The notes: generated by a model not told the origin, from the letters alone. A stretch of DNA of 64,000 bases from JBFWVD01 sp050246915 (GCA_050246915.1 JBFWVD010000004.1:1-64000), one strand, 5' to 3'. Counted from the stretch's first letter, positions 54,422 through 62,418 are shown. Numbers and translations are program-made.

Positions 54422-54437
54422 GTCAATCATCATTGAC
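54422..54437. promoter_or_regulatory. Candidate cluster operator before the hydrolase genes
   Basis: GTCAAT and ATTGAC flank CATC, the same arms and spacing as at 52061-52076. It lies 24 bases before the ATG of the dead BiuH paralog, directly after a terminator hairpin, so it probably governs a separate transcript for the three hydrolase-type genes. Confidence 0.5.
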
Positions 54438-54460
54438 ACACCCGAGAGATCCCGGCGGTC

Positions 54461-55018
54461 ATGACATTCGTTGCCGAAACCACGCCCTATCCCTATCCCT
54501 TCGACGGTGATCTCACCACTGGTGCAACGGCCCTCATCGTCTGCGGGGCCCAGACGGCTCTTGTCGCGGCATCCACTGAAGCGAGCTCGGTGATGAGCCG
54601 GATCGTCGAGGTGGCCGCGGCCATGGAGCAACTCGGCTGCCCGATGTTCTCGGTGTCGGTCACCGGTCAACGTGGACTGCTGGCCGACCCCGGGGAACCG
54701 GTTCTGTCCCTCGGCGGCGCGGTGCTCGCCGCTGGTTGGGACGGTTGCTACGGCTCCGATCTCGAGCATCGGCTCCGAGCCCGACGAATCGCGAGGGTCG
54801 CGTTGTGCGGCTTCGCATCGGAGTTGACCGTCGACTCCACCATCCGCACGCTCAACGATCGCGGTTTCGAGTGTCTCGTGCTCACCGATCTGTGCGCACC
54901 GATCGACCCGGCCCTCGGTGCCCGGGCTCTGGCCAGCGTGACCATGTCGGGCGGCATCTTCGGCGCACTCGGCACCAGCACCGCGTTGCTCGACGCGATG
55001 CGCAACCCGCTTTCGTGA
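54461..55018 (+). CDS. Catalytically dead paralog of the biuret hydrolase
   Basis: 185 residues of the isochorismatase-like cysteine hydrolase fold. The N-terminus (PYPYPFDGDLTTGATALIV) and the segment TIRTLNDRGFECLVLTDLC match the next protein closely. The catalytic triad is gone: Asp is Gly29 (IVCGAQT), Lys is Ala90 (LAAGWDG) and Cys is Thr123 (ASELTVDST). The substrate loop between the first strand and the Lys is shortened by about 45 residues. It cannot be a hydrolase by the known mechanism. It may form mixed oligomers with BiuH or act as a binder or sensor. The active gene starts 43 bases downstream. Confidence 0.8.
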   Translation: MTFVAETTPYPYPFDGDLTTGATALIVCGAQTALVAASTEASSVMSRIVEVAAAMEQLGCPMFSVSVTGQRGLLADPGEPVLSLGGAVLAAGWDGCYGSDLEHRLRARRIARVALCGFASELTVDSTIRTLNDRGFECLVLTDLCAPIDPALGARALASVTMSGGIFGALGTSTALLDAMRNPLS

Positions 55019-55061
55019 GCACCCCAACCTGCTCGTCCTCTTCGAACCCTGGAGCTGAACC

Positions 55062-55745
55062 ATGACCCGTACCGTGGCCGCTGATCCCTACGTCTGGCCC
55101 TACGACGGAACCATCGATCCGTCCCACACCGCGCTCATCTGCATCGACTGGCAGATCGACTTCTGCGGACCAGGCGGATACGTCGACACCATGGGCTACG
55201 ACCTCAACCTCACTCGTGCCGGTCTCGAACCGACGGCGAAGGTGCTCGACGCGGTGCGTGCCGATGGATGGATGGTCATCCACACCCGTGAAGGCCATCG
55301 CCCTGATCTGTCCGACTGTCCGCCCAACAAGCTGTGGCGTTCCAAGAACATCGGAGCTGGCATCGGCGACGCGGGGCCGTGCGGTCGGATCCTGGTGCGG
55401 GGAGAGCCGGGTTGGGACATCGTCGACGAGGTGAAGCCGCTCCCCGGTGAGGTCATCATCGACAAGCCCGGCAAGGGCGCGTTCTATGCGACCGACCTCG
55501 ACCTGGTGCTGCGTCGGGCGGGGATCACCCACATCGTGTTGACCGGCATCACCACCGACGTGTGCGTGCACACCACCATGCGGGAGGCCAACGATCGGGG
55601 CTACGAGTGCTTGCTGCTCAGCGATTGCACCGGGGCCACCGACTACGGCAACTACGAGGCCGCGCTCAAGATGGTGACGATGCAAGGCGGCGTGTTCGGA
55701 GCGGTGGCCCCGTCGTCGGCACTGTTGTCGGCGTTGTCGGCATGA
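55062..55745 (+). CDS. biuH: Biuret amidohydrolase (BiuH-like cysteine hydrolase)
   Basis: 227 residues. The triad of the isochorismatase-like hydrolases is intact: Asp29 (LICIDWQIDFC), Lys135 (IIDKPGKGAF) and Cys168 (GITTDVCVHTTM). Spacings of 106 and 139 residues from the Asp equal those of the characterised BiuH, and the PYDG, GGYVDTMGYD and REGHRPDLSD segments also fit. BiuH cleaves biuret to allophanate and ammonia. The closest alternative is ureidoacrylate amidohydrolase RutB, but the neighbouring allophanate hydrolase, overlapping by ATGA, argues for biuret. Cytosolic. Confidence 0.88.
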   Translation: MTRTVAADPYVWPYDGTIDPSHTALICIDWQIDFCGPGGYVDTMGYDLNLTRAGLEPTAKVLDAVRADGWMVIHTREGHRPDLSDCPPNKLWRSKNIGAGIGDAGPCGRILVRGEPGWDIVDEVKPLPGEVIIDKPGKGAFYATDLDLVLRRAGITHIVLTGITTDVCVHTTMREANDRGYECLLLSDCTGATDYGNYEAALKMVTMQGGVFGAVAPSSALLSALSA

Positions 55746-57406
55746 CGTCGGCCGTGGAGACCACGGCATCGAGTGCCATTGCGGCGACGGTCAACGGCCT
55801 ACGTGCCCTCGATGACGATGCGGTGCTGGTCGGCCCGCCGTTCATGCACCTTGTCGATTCGGCGGGCGACGGTCCGTTGTCGGGCTTGGCCATCGCGGTG
55901 AAGGACAACATCGACGTGGCCGGCGTGCCGACCACCGCAGCGTGTCCGAGCCGGAGTCACGTGCCCAGCGTCAACGCAGATTGCATCGACCGGCTCTTGG
56001 CGGCGGGTGCGGTTCCGGTGGCCAAGACCAATATGGATCAGTTCGCCACGGGGCTGGTGGGAACCCGGTCGCCGTTGGGGGTGCCGCGCAACCCGTTCAA
56101 CGCGACCTTGGTGCCCGGAGGTTCGAGCTCAGGCTCTGCGGTTGCGGTGGCCTCGGGTGCGGTGCCGATCGCGCTCGGTACCGACACCGCCGGATCGGGC
56201 CGTGTTCCTGCGGCGTTGTGCGGGATCGTGGGCTTCAAACCCACGTGCGGGTGGATCTCGACGCGTGGGGTGCTGCCGGCGATGTGGCGGTTCGACTGCG
56301 TGAGCGTCTTCGCCGAGAACGTCACCGACGCGTACCGCGTCGTGGAGGCGGCCGCGGGGTTCGATCCGCTCGATCCGGCGTCGCGACATGCCCCGGTGGT
56401 GACGGCCCGTCGAGTGCGGGTCATCGGGGTGCCGGAGGTGCTTCCGCCCGGCGTCTGCGATGCCGAGACCGAACGGGTGATGGCCGAGCTGCCGAGATGG
56501 TTGACGACGCTCGGGTTCGAGGTCGTGCAGGTGCCGATCGAGCGGTTGCTGGCGTGGGGACAGCTGCTCTATGGCAGCGCCCTCGTGGCCGAGCGAGAGC
56601 TGGCGTTCGGCCATCTCATCGACGGAGCTCCCGACGCCAACGACGTGGTTCGCGCCATCGTCGATCGTTCCAGCTCGTTCACCGCGGTGGACGCCTATGA
56701 GGTCGAGCGGGAGCTGGCGATCGGTCGTCGACACGCCGAGCAACTGTTCACCGACATCGACGCACTCGTGCTCCCAACCACCCCCGGTGTCGCCACGCTG
56801 GACGAGGTGGCTGCCGACCCGATCGGCAAGAACGCGTGGCTGGGTACGTTCACGACGTTCGTGAACCCGCTCGATCTCGCCGCGGTGGCCATCCCCCATC
56901 AGCAACGCCGCGACGGTCTGCCGCTCGGCATCCAGCTGATCGGACCGGCGTGGTCGGACCGTGCGTTGGCCGACGCTGCTGCCACGATGCTCGGCGAACC
57001 TCCCATGCCGTCGCCCGCACTCAGCGTCCCGGCCGCGGTGGAGGTGGTGGTGTTCGGCGCTCATCTCCGCGGTCAACCGCTCAATGGGCAGCTGCATGCT
57101 GTCAACGCGCGTTTCGTCGCCGACGTGTGGACCGCCCCGACCTACCGTTGCTTTGCGATCCCCGGCAAACCGGCCCTGTTCCGTTCCGCAGAGGGAGGCG
57201 TGTCGATGGCGGGGGAGTTGTGGTCGATGGATGCGGCGGCGTTCGGAGCGTTGACCCGAGGTGTGCCCCATCCCCTCGCCATCGGCAACGTCGAACTCGA
57301 CGATGGGCGATGGGTGAAGGGTTTCGTGGCTGAACCAGTGGCGATGGACGGTGCCCCGGAGATCACCGAGTTCGGCGGATGGAGGGCGTATCTGGCATCG
57401 ACGTGA
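55742..57406 (+). CDS. atzF: Allophanate hydrolase (AtzF-like)
   Basis: 554 residues, ATGA-coupled to biuH. The amidase-signature domain (1-430) has the Ser-cisSer-Lys triad: Lys in LAIAVKDNIDVAG, the cis-Ser in GGSSSGSAVAVASG and the nucleophile in DTAGSGRVPAALCG. The extra C-terminal domain, about 435-554 (VVVFGAHLRGQPLNGQL, FAIPGKPALF, LDDGRWVKGFVAEP), is the AtzF-type domain that finishes allophanate breakdown by decarboxylation chemistry. Together with BiuH it releases three ammonia from biuret. No urea amidolyase biotin part is fused. Confidence 0.92.
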   Translation: MTSAVETTASSAIAATVNGLRALDDDAVLVGPPFMHLVDSAGDGPLSGLAIAVKDNIDVAGVPTTAACPSRSHVPSVNADCIDRLLAAGAVPVAKTNMDQFATGLVGTRSPLGVPRNPFNATLVPGGSSSGSAVAVASGAVPIALGTDTAGSGRVPAALCGIVGFKPTCGWISTRGVLPAMWRFDCVSVFAENVTDAYRVVEAAAGFDPLDPASRHAPVVTARRVRVIGVPEVLPPGVCDAETERVMAELPRWLTTLGFEVVQVPIERLLAWGQLLYGSALVAERELAFGHLIDGAPDANDVVRAIVDRSSSFTAVDAYEVERELAIGRRHAEQLFTDIDALVLPTTPGVATLDEVAADPIGKNAWLGTFTTFVNPLDLAAVAIPHQQRRDGLPLGIQLIGPAWSDRALADAAATMLGEPPMPSPALSVPAAVEVVVFGAHLRGQPLNGQLHAVNARFVADVWTAPTYRCFAIPGKPALFRSAEGGVSMAGELWSMDAAAFGALTRGVPHPLAIGNVELDDGRWVKGFVAEPVAMDGAPEITEFGGWRAYLAST

Positions 57407-57424
57407 TCCGCGCCAGGTGACAGG

Positions 57425-58456
57425 TCACGTTGATGGATCGCTCGGTGGTCGTGACTTCGCTTTGCTCGGTGCCACCCGGCGGGCCTCGCTGGACTGGCGT
57501 CGGAAGTGGGGCGGCCACGGGGCATCGCCGAGACCGTTGGCCTCGTCGATGGCCGCCATCGCCAGCAACCCGTCGAGCACCCCGGCCGAGGTGTCCATCG
57601 CCTCATGCGGATCACCGATGGCCGCGAGCCGCGCCGGCACCGTCCGTGTGGTGAAGTCCGACAACTGCACGGTCGGCAGCTCGTCCCACGTCACCGGACA
57701 GCTCACCCACGCGCCTGGGACCGGTCGCACGCTGTAGGCGCTGGCCACTGTTCGGTCGCGGGCGTTCTGGTTGTAGTCGAGCAGCACGCGGGTGCCTCGT
57801 TCTTCTTTCCACCATTTGCTGGTGGCGATGTCGGGCAATCGACGTTCCACCTCACGGGCCAGGGCGAGCGCGGCGCGGCGTGTGTCGTCGAATCCCCACC
57901 GCGGCAAGATGCGGGCGTTGATGTGGATGCCACGCGACCCTGATGTCTTGGGGAACCCGGTCAGGCTGTTCTCCCGCAGCACATCGCCCGCAGCCATGGC
58001 CACTTCGATGACCGCCTCCCACGGCACCCCGGGTTGGGGATCGAGATCCACGCGCAGCTCGTCGGGATGGTCGGTGTCCCAGCGTCGCACCGGCCATGGG
58101 TTGAGGTCGATGCAACCCAAGTTGACAGCCCAGATGAGGTGGGCGACATCGGCCGGGCACAGCTCCACCGCGGTGCCACCATTGGGGAACGTCACCGTGA
58201 CGGTGCGCAGCCACTCCGGCCGGCTCTCGGGGACACGCTTCTGGAAGAAGTGATCACCGGTGATGCCGTTGGGATAGCGCTTCATGACCGTGGGTCGTCC
58301 GCTCACCGCGCGCAGTGCAGCAGGGCCGACCGCCAGGTAGTAGGTCACCAGATCGAGCTTGGTGAGCCCCAGGTCGGGGAAGAACACCTTGTCGGGACTG
58401 GAGACCCGCACCAGATGGCCGTCGACCTCGATCTCCACTCCCGGTGAGGTTGCCAT
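57425..58456 (-). CDS. LigD-type polymerase/primase (Prim-PolC-like)
   Basis: 343 residues of the archaeo-eukaryotic primase superfamily as found in LigD PolDom. Key stretches are SSPDKVFFPDLGLTKLDLVTYYL, the catalytic pair in RVDLDPQPG (D-x-D), the KTSGSRGIHINARI motif with SGSRG-H, and WKEERGTRVLLDYNQNARDRTVASAYSVRP. It has no nuclease or ligase domain, like mycobacterial Prim-PolC, which fills short gaps and includes ribonucleotides before LigC seals. Here ligC lies at 47002-48093. The last 20 residues are basic and probably disordered. It is convergent with atzF, with 18 bases between stops. Confidence 0.92.
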   Translation of the reverse strand: MATSPGVEIEVDGHLVRVSSPDKVFFPDLGLTKLDLVTYYLAVGPAALRAVSGRPTVMKRYPNGITGDHFFQKRVPESRPEWLRTVTVTFPNGGTAVELCPADVAHLIWAVNLGCIDLNPWPVRRWDTDHPDELRVDLDPQPGVPWEAVIEVAMAAGDVLRENSLTGFPKTSGSRGIHINARILPRWGFDDTRRAALALAREVERRLPDIATSKWWKEERGTRVLLDYNQNARDRTVASAYSVRPVPGAWVSCPVTWDELPTVQLSDFTTRTVPARLAAIGDPHEAMDTSAGVLDGLLAMAAIDEANGLGDAPWPPHFRRQSSEARRVAPSKAKSRPPSDPST

Positions 58457-58561
58457 GGGGCACGAGTTTGGTCGACGTCGATGCTCGAGAACAGCTCAGG
58501 AATGACTCACGTCCGTGTTCGTGTCGCTCAGCTGGGGGACGACAACGCCGATAGGAGCGAT

Positions 58562-59518
58562 ATGCGGCGATTCTTCACGACGGCAAGAAGCACGACCGAA
58601 CCGGTCGATCGAGGGTTCCAGGTGGACGACATCGCCACCAACATGCTCGACAACGTGCCGATCAACATCATGTTCTGCGACAACGATTTCACGATCCGGT
58701 ACGTGAACCCGGCCTCGATGAAGACCTTGCGCAGCATCGAGAGACTGTTGCCGGTGCGTGCCGACGCCGTCGTCGGCTCATCGATCGACATCTTCCACAA
58801 GGCGCCGGCCCATCAGCGCCGTCTGCTCGCGATGCGCAGCAACTTGCCGCATACCGCCCAGTTCCCGCTCGGCGACGAGTGGGTCGATCTCACCGCGGCG
58901 GCCGTGCGGGATTCGGCGGGCCAGGACATCGGCGTGATGGTCAGTTGGGCCATCGTGACGACGCAGTACCGGCTCGAAGAGCAGGTGCGCGAGAGTTCGA
59001 CCGGTGTGGCCACGGCCGTCACCGAGATGCAGGCATCCATCGCCGAGATCGCTCATTCGGCGTCGGCGTCCGCCCAGGTGGCCACCGAGGCGACCGACGG
59101 TGTGCTGGCGGCCAACGAGACGATGGCCCGTCTCACCGCTGCTCTCGGCGAGATCGACCGCGTCGTCGACTTCATCGCATCGGTTGCCGATGAGACGAAC
59201 CTGCTGGCGCTCAACGCCACCATCGAAGCGGCGCGGGCGGGTGAGTTGGGCCGCGGCTTCGCGGTCGTGGCCAACGAGGTGAAGGAGCTGGCCACCGAGA
59301 CCGACAAGGCCACCGAGAACATTCGCACCTCGGTGCGCGCCGTTCAGGCTGAGGCGTCGGTGGTGCGCGATTCGATCGCCAACGTGGTCGAGACCATGGG
59401 TCGCGTCCAGGAAGTGTCAACGGCAATTGCCGCAGCGGTGGAAGAGCAGAGCGCGGTGATGAACGACATCTCGGTCGCGGCATCGGCCTCGCTCGACATC
59501 ATCGGCCGTCGCAGCTGA
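58562..59518 (+). CDS. Soluble PAS-domain chemoreceptor
   Basis: 318 residues from ATG 58562, with AGGAG four bases before it. A PAS-like domain spans about 15-140 (IATNMLDNVPINIMFCDNDFTIRYVNPASMKTLR, GSSIDIFHKAP, WVDLTAAAVRDSAGQDIGVMVSW). The MCP signalling coil follows with the tip DETNLLALNATIEAARAGELGRGFAVVANEVKELATETDKATENI. No transmembrane segment and no HAMP are present. It is like energy-taxis or cytosolic receptors of the Aer/McpB kind, though no heme or FAD site can be named. An earlier in-frame start at 58481 lacks a ribosome site. Confidence 0.88.
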   Translation: MRRFFTTARSTTEPVDRGFQVDDIATNMLDNVPINIMFCDNDFTIRYVNPASMKTLRSIERLLPVRADAVVGSSIDIFHKAPAHQRRLLAMRSNLPHTAQFPLGDEWVDLTAAAVRDSAGQDIGVMVSWAIVTTQYRLEEQVRESSTGVATAVTEMQASIAEIAHSASASAQVATEATDGVLAANETMARLTAALGEIDRVVDFIASVADETNLLALNATIEAARAGELGRGFAVVANEVKELATETDKATENIRTSVRAVQAEASVVRDSIANVVETMGRVQEVSTAIAAAVEEQSAVMNDISVAASASLDIIGRRS

Positions 59519-59544
59519 TCGCTGCTCACCGGAGTTGGTCGGTC

Positions 59545-60420
59545 CTACGCGGAGGCGTTCTGAGCGCTCCAGCGCTCGAACCCCTTACGAGCATCATCGG
59601 CCAGGCGGGTCGAACCGAGTTGCTGGCACACGTCGGCGAACTGAGGTGTCGGCCCGGTCCATCGCCAACTCTCGACGGTGCCGACCTCGACGTCGAGCGC
59701 GCAAGTGGCGACCTGACGGAACAGCAGTGCCAACTCGCGTTGCTCGTTGAGTGTCGCCGCCAACTTGGCTGCGCCGCGTACCGGCACGTCCCACTGTGTC
59801 GGATCGACCGGGATGTCCTCGAGCCGCCCGTAGCGCGCAAGAGCAATTGACGTGCTCTTGGCGCCCCACCCCGGGAGTCCAGGGAAACCGTCGGCGCTGT
59901 CGCCCACCAGAGCGAGATAATCGGGTATGGCCGATGGGGGAACGCCGAACTTGGCCTGCACGGCCTCGGCGTCCAACGTGAGATCGTTGCGACGGTCCCA
60001 CTGCAGCACCTTGCCGCCGACGCACTGGCCGAGGTCCTTGTCGGGTGTGCAGATCAGCACCTGGTCGACGTTCGGGTCAGCCGCGGCGACTGCAGCGGCC
60101 GAGGCCAGGGCATCGTCGGCCTCGTGTTCGACCATCGCCCACACGGTGATGCCCATGGCAACCAACGCCTCTTCCAGCACGGGGATCTGCGCCAGGATCG
60201 CCGGCTCCATTCCCTCAGAGGTCTTGTAGCCGGCCCACAAGTCGTTGCGGAAGCTCTCGATGACGTGATCACTGGCCACGCCGACGTGGGTGGCGCCGTT
60301 GGCCAACAACGTCAGCGTCGAGCGCAACACGCCGACGGTGGCGCCGAACTCGCCCGGCTCGGGCCGGCCGTAGAACTGACGGAACAGCTCGTAAGTGCCG
60401 TCGATGAGGTGGACCTTCAC
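59545..60420 (-). CDS. Stand-alone 5'-3' exonuclease (FEN/PolI N-terminal type)
   Basis: 291 residues. The FEN fold carries the metal-binding acids: LIDGTYELFRQFYG at the start, VEHEADDALASAAA, ICTPDKDLGQCV and LVGDSADGFPGLPGWGAKSTSIALARYG, the last forming the helix-hairpin-helix DNA clamp. Such proteins remove flaps or primer RNA. It has no polymerase part. In context with PrimPol and LigC, separated by two genes, it could act in the same gap repair, but that is inference. Confidence 0.9.
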   Translation of the reverse strand: MKVHLIDGTYELFRQFYGRPEPGEFGATVGVLRSTLTLLANGATHVGVASDHVIESFRNDLWAGYKTSEGMEPAILAQIPVLEEALVAMGITVWAMVEHEADDALASAAAVAAADPNVDQVLICTPDKDLGQCVGGKVLQWDRRNDLTLDAEAVQAKFGVPPSAIPDYLALVGDSADGFPGLPGWGAKSTSIALARYGRLEDIPVDPTQWDVPVRGAAKLAATLNEQRELALLFRQVATCALDVEVGTVESWRWTGPTPQFADVCQQLGSTRLADDARKGFERWSAQNASA

Positions 60421-60473
60421 CGCTGAACCATACGTCGAGATCCGAACCGGGAGATGACGGCTACCGTGATTTG

Positions 60474-61481
60474 ATGACGGCGGATTCCACGATCCTCACT
60501 GGCGCGCAGTACACGCCCTTCGACCTACTCGGGAGCGCGAGCTTCCTCGTCGAGGACGGCGAAGCGACGTGCGAGGCGATGGTCAGCGCTCTCGGGTTCC
60601 CGCCGCCGAAGCCTCAGTGGATCCTGCCGCCCAATCCCTACGGCCTCGCTCCACGCTTCATGCGCCCGACGCTCGACACGGTCCAATGCCCGACACCGAT
60701 CGAGGTGGTGCAACTGACGCCGCCGTGGCCCGGTGCGGCGGCCGATCAGGTCCAGATCCAGATCGAGGCGATCAAACGCAGTCAGGGCAGTCGTCCCGTG
60801 AAGGTGCACGCCACCGATGTCGCTGCCGTCGACGCGATGGAATGGGCTGGCCGGTTCCGCCACCTCGGACTCGTGCATTGGGTGCACGTCTCCACCGAAG
60901 GCGAGCCGCGCGTGTGGGTCGGCGTCGATCCCGACGACCGCACCCGCTACGACCCGTCGCTGGACGGACACCTGCACGTCGAGGTGCTCCCGACATCGGT
61001 CCTCCGACTGCGCCCCGAGACATTCGAGCCGCCCCCGTTCGATGCGGCCAACGCCGAGCCCGGCACGATGGTGCGGGTCGCGTGGCGCACGTTCCTCGTC
61101 GCCGACCTGGACTGCACGTTGGCGACCGTGGAGCGCCTCCTGGGATGGCGATCGCGCACGGGGGTCGAGCACGGCGACGGTGGCGCTCGGCGAGCACACC
61201 TCGATTTCCGACTGCCGACCAGCACCCGTCTCGAACTGCTCCAGCCAGCAACCGGTTCGGATGAGCACGCCGTCCTCGCCGAGTGGGGCGAGGGCCCTTG
61301 GTCGATGACGATCGCAGTGCACGATCTCGAGGCCAAGACGCTCGACCTCCGTCGTCGGGGGACCGAGCACGCGTGGGTCGAGACCGGTTTCGCCACACCC
61401 CAGCGGATTGTGCGGGTGGCGCGGGCGGCCACGCCGGGTTGTGCGTTCGACCTGGTCGAGTTGGCGTCATCGAGGTGGTGA
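60474..61481 (+). CDS. VOC (glyoxalase/dioxygenase fold) protein
   Basis: 335 residues from ATG 60474. Two glyoxalase-like modules are likely: an N-terminal one beginning DLLGSASFLVEDGEATCEAMVSALGF and a C-terminal one from MVRVAWRTFLVADLDCTLATVERLLGWRSR to VARAATPGCAFDLVEL. VOC proteins bind a metal through His and Glu and catalyse isomerisations, ring cleavage or resistance reactions. The metal ligands are not clear in this copy, so it may be a binding protein. It is divergent from the exonuclease gene. Confidence 0.7.
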   Translation: MTADSTILTGAQYTPFDLLGSASFLVEDGEATCEAMVSALGFPPPKPQWILPPNPYGLAPRFMRPTLDTVQCPTPIEVVQLTPPWPGAAADQVQIQIEAIKRSQGSRPVKVHATDVAAVDAMEWAGRFRHLGLVHWVHVSTEGEPRVWVGVDPDDRTRYDPSLDGHLHVEVLPTSVLRLRPETFEPPPFDAANAEPGTMVRVAWRTFLVADLDCTLATVERLLGWRSRTGVEHGDGGARRAHLDFRLPTSTRLELLQPATGSDEHAVLAEWGEGPWSMTIAVHDLEAKTLDLRRRGTEHAWVETGFATPQRIVRVARAATPGCAFDLVELASSRW

Positions 61482-61554
61482 GAAGCGGTCGACGCGAGGT
61501 CCAGGACCGCTGCGGCCACCACCCGTGAACTGGGCCTTTCCGAAAGCCTTCCTG

Positions 61555-61564
61555 GTCTTAAGAC
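61555..61564. promoter_or_regulatory. GTCTTAAGAC palindrome upstream of the secreted repeat protein
   Basis: A 10-base perfect palindrome in an AT-richer stretch 104 bases upstream of the secreted-protein ATG. It could be an operator; a chance palindrome of this length is also plausible. Confidence 0.25.
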
Positions 61565-61667
61565 TGACTTGGTTGAGGAAAAGGCGGTACGCGCCGATGC
61601 TGCCTGGGCAACGCCGTCGAGACACACGGCCTCGACGTGATCACCATCTCCCCGGAACAGGAGCACG

Positions 61668-62312
61668 ATGGAGCGCAAGCCCGCCCTCGCCGCAGCCGCC
61701 ACGACATCGCTCTTGACGCTGTCGGGCGTGGTGGCTTTTGCCGCAGTCACCGGAACGCAGATGCTCGGGTTCGGCACGCAGTCGGCGTCGGCATCGCCCA
61801 CCACCGCTCCCGCGGTGACCACTGGTGCTGTCGCCGGTGCCGGCGCACCGCCCGCGACGGTCCTGAGCGTCGATCCGGCCACGACGGTGATCGCCGTGAC
61901 GATCGCTCCGAGCGACCCGAACGCCGCAACTGTTCCGTCGTCCTCCGTGCTCGCCGGCGCTGCCGCTCCCGGGGCCACGCCTGCGCCTGCGACCGCGGCC
62001 GCCAAACCGGCTGCGGGCACGACCGCCACCACGAAGCCCGCGGCTGGCACCCCTGCCACTGCGGCCCCAGCTGCTCCTGCCGCGCCGGCCGCCACGCAGG
62101 CGCCCGCCGCCACACAAGCTCCGGCGGCCACCCAGGCCCCGGCGGCCACCCAGGCTCCCGCCGCCACACAAGCTCCGGCGGCCACCCAGGCCCCGGCCAC
62201 CACGCAGCCGCCTGCTCCGGCCACCACGCCCGCTCCGGCGACGACGCAGGCGCCGGCCACCACGCAAGCCCCGGCGACCACGCTCCCGCCGTGCAGCGGG
62301 AGCAAGTGCTGA
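61668..62312 (+). CDS. Secreted Ala/Pro/Thr-rich repeat protein
   Basis: 214 residues with a signal peptide (ALAAAATTSLLTLSGVVAFA) and a small N-terminal region of about 90 residues without a known fold. The rest is low complexity, with six exact or near-exact AATQAP units at about 142-177 followed by ATTQAP variants. It ends in PPCSGSKC, whose two Cys could form a disulfide. Such tails resemble cell-wall spanning or O-mannosylated stalks. AGGAG stands five bases before the ATG. The gene is followed by two overlapping hairpins. Confidence 0.75.
   Translation: MERKPALAAAATTSLLTLSGVVAFAAVTGTQMLGFGTQSASASPTTAPAVTTGAVAGAGAPPATVLSVDPATTVIAVTIAPSDPNAATVPSSSVLAGAAAPGATPAPATAAAKPAAGTTATTKPAAGTPATAAPAAPAAPAATQAPAATQAPAATQAPAATQAPAATQAPAATQAPATTQPPAPATTPAPATTQAPATTQAPATTLPPCSGSKC
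62091..62198 (+). repeat. 18-bp tandem coding repeat (six units)
   Basis: Six adjacent 18-bp units code for AATQAP-type hexapeptides. Units 2-3 and 5-6 are nearly identical in DNA, giving a 54-bp higher-order repeat (starts 62109 and 62163). Such a tract can change length by slipped replication. Confidence 0.85.
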
Positions 62313-62355
62313 GCAGAGCGTCGGGAGCGGCCCGCTCCAGGCCGCGCCGCCGAAC

Positions 62356-62396
62356 TCTGGAGTCTCTGGACACACAGTGTGTCCGCAGACTCCAGA
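62356..62396. terminator. Hairpin 1 after the secreted repeat protein gene
   Basis: The outer stem is TCTGGAGTCT (62356-62365) with AGACTCCAGA (62387-62396). The inner stem is GGACACAC (62368-62375) with GTGTGTCC (62377-62384), with two-base internal loops between the stems. Its last six bases are also part of the next palindrome, so both cannot form at once. Confidence 0.65.
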
Positions 62397-62418
62397 CTGG
62401 CGCCGGCGCCAGTCTGGA
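62391..62418. terminator. 28-bp perfect palindrome ahead of the DsbA-like gene
   Basis: A perfect 14+14 palindrome with no spacer, with left arm TCCAGACTGGCGCC. It shares bases 62391-62396 with hairpin 1. It ends 23 bases before the DsbA-like start, so it could be a terminator, an operator or the second half of an attenuator. Confidence 0.55.

Noticed and set aside
53222..55063. 613-codon antisense frame across the lipoprotein and cysteine hydrolase genes
   Set aside because: It spans three real features including a terminator, and its product is low complexity.
62091..62198. Regular repeats that might suggest a CRISPR array
   Set aside because: Units are contiguous, without spacers, and code in frame for a hexapeptide repeat.
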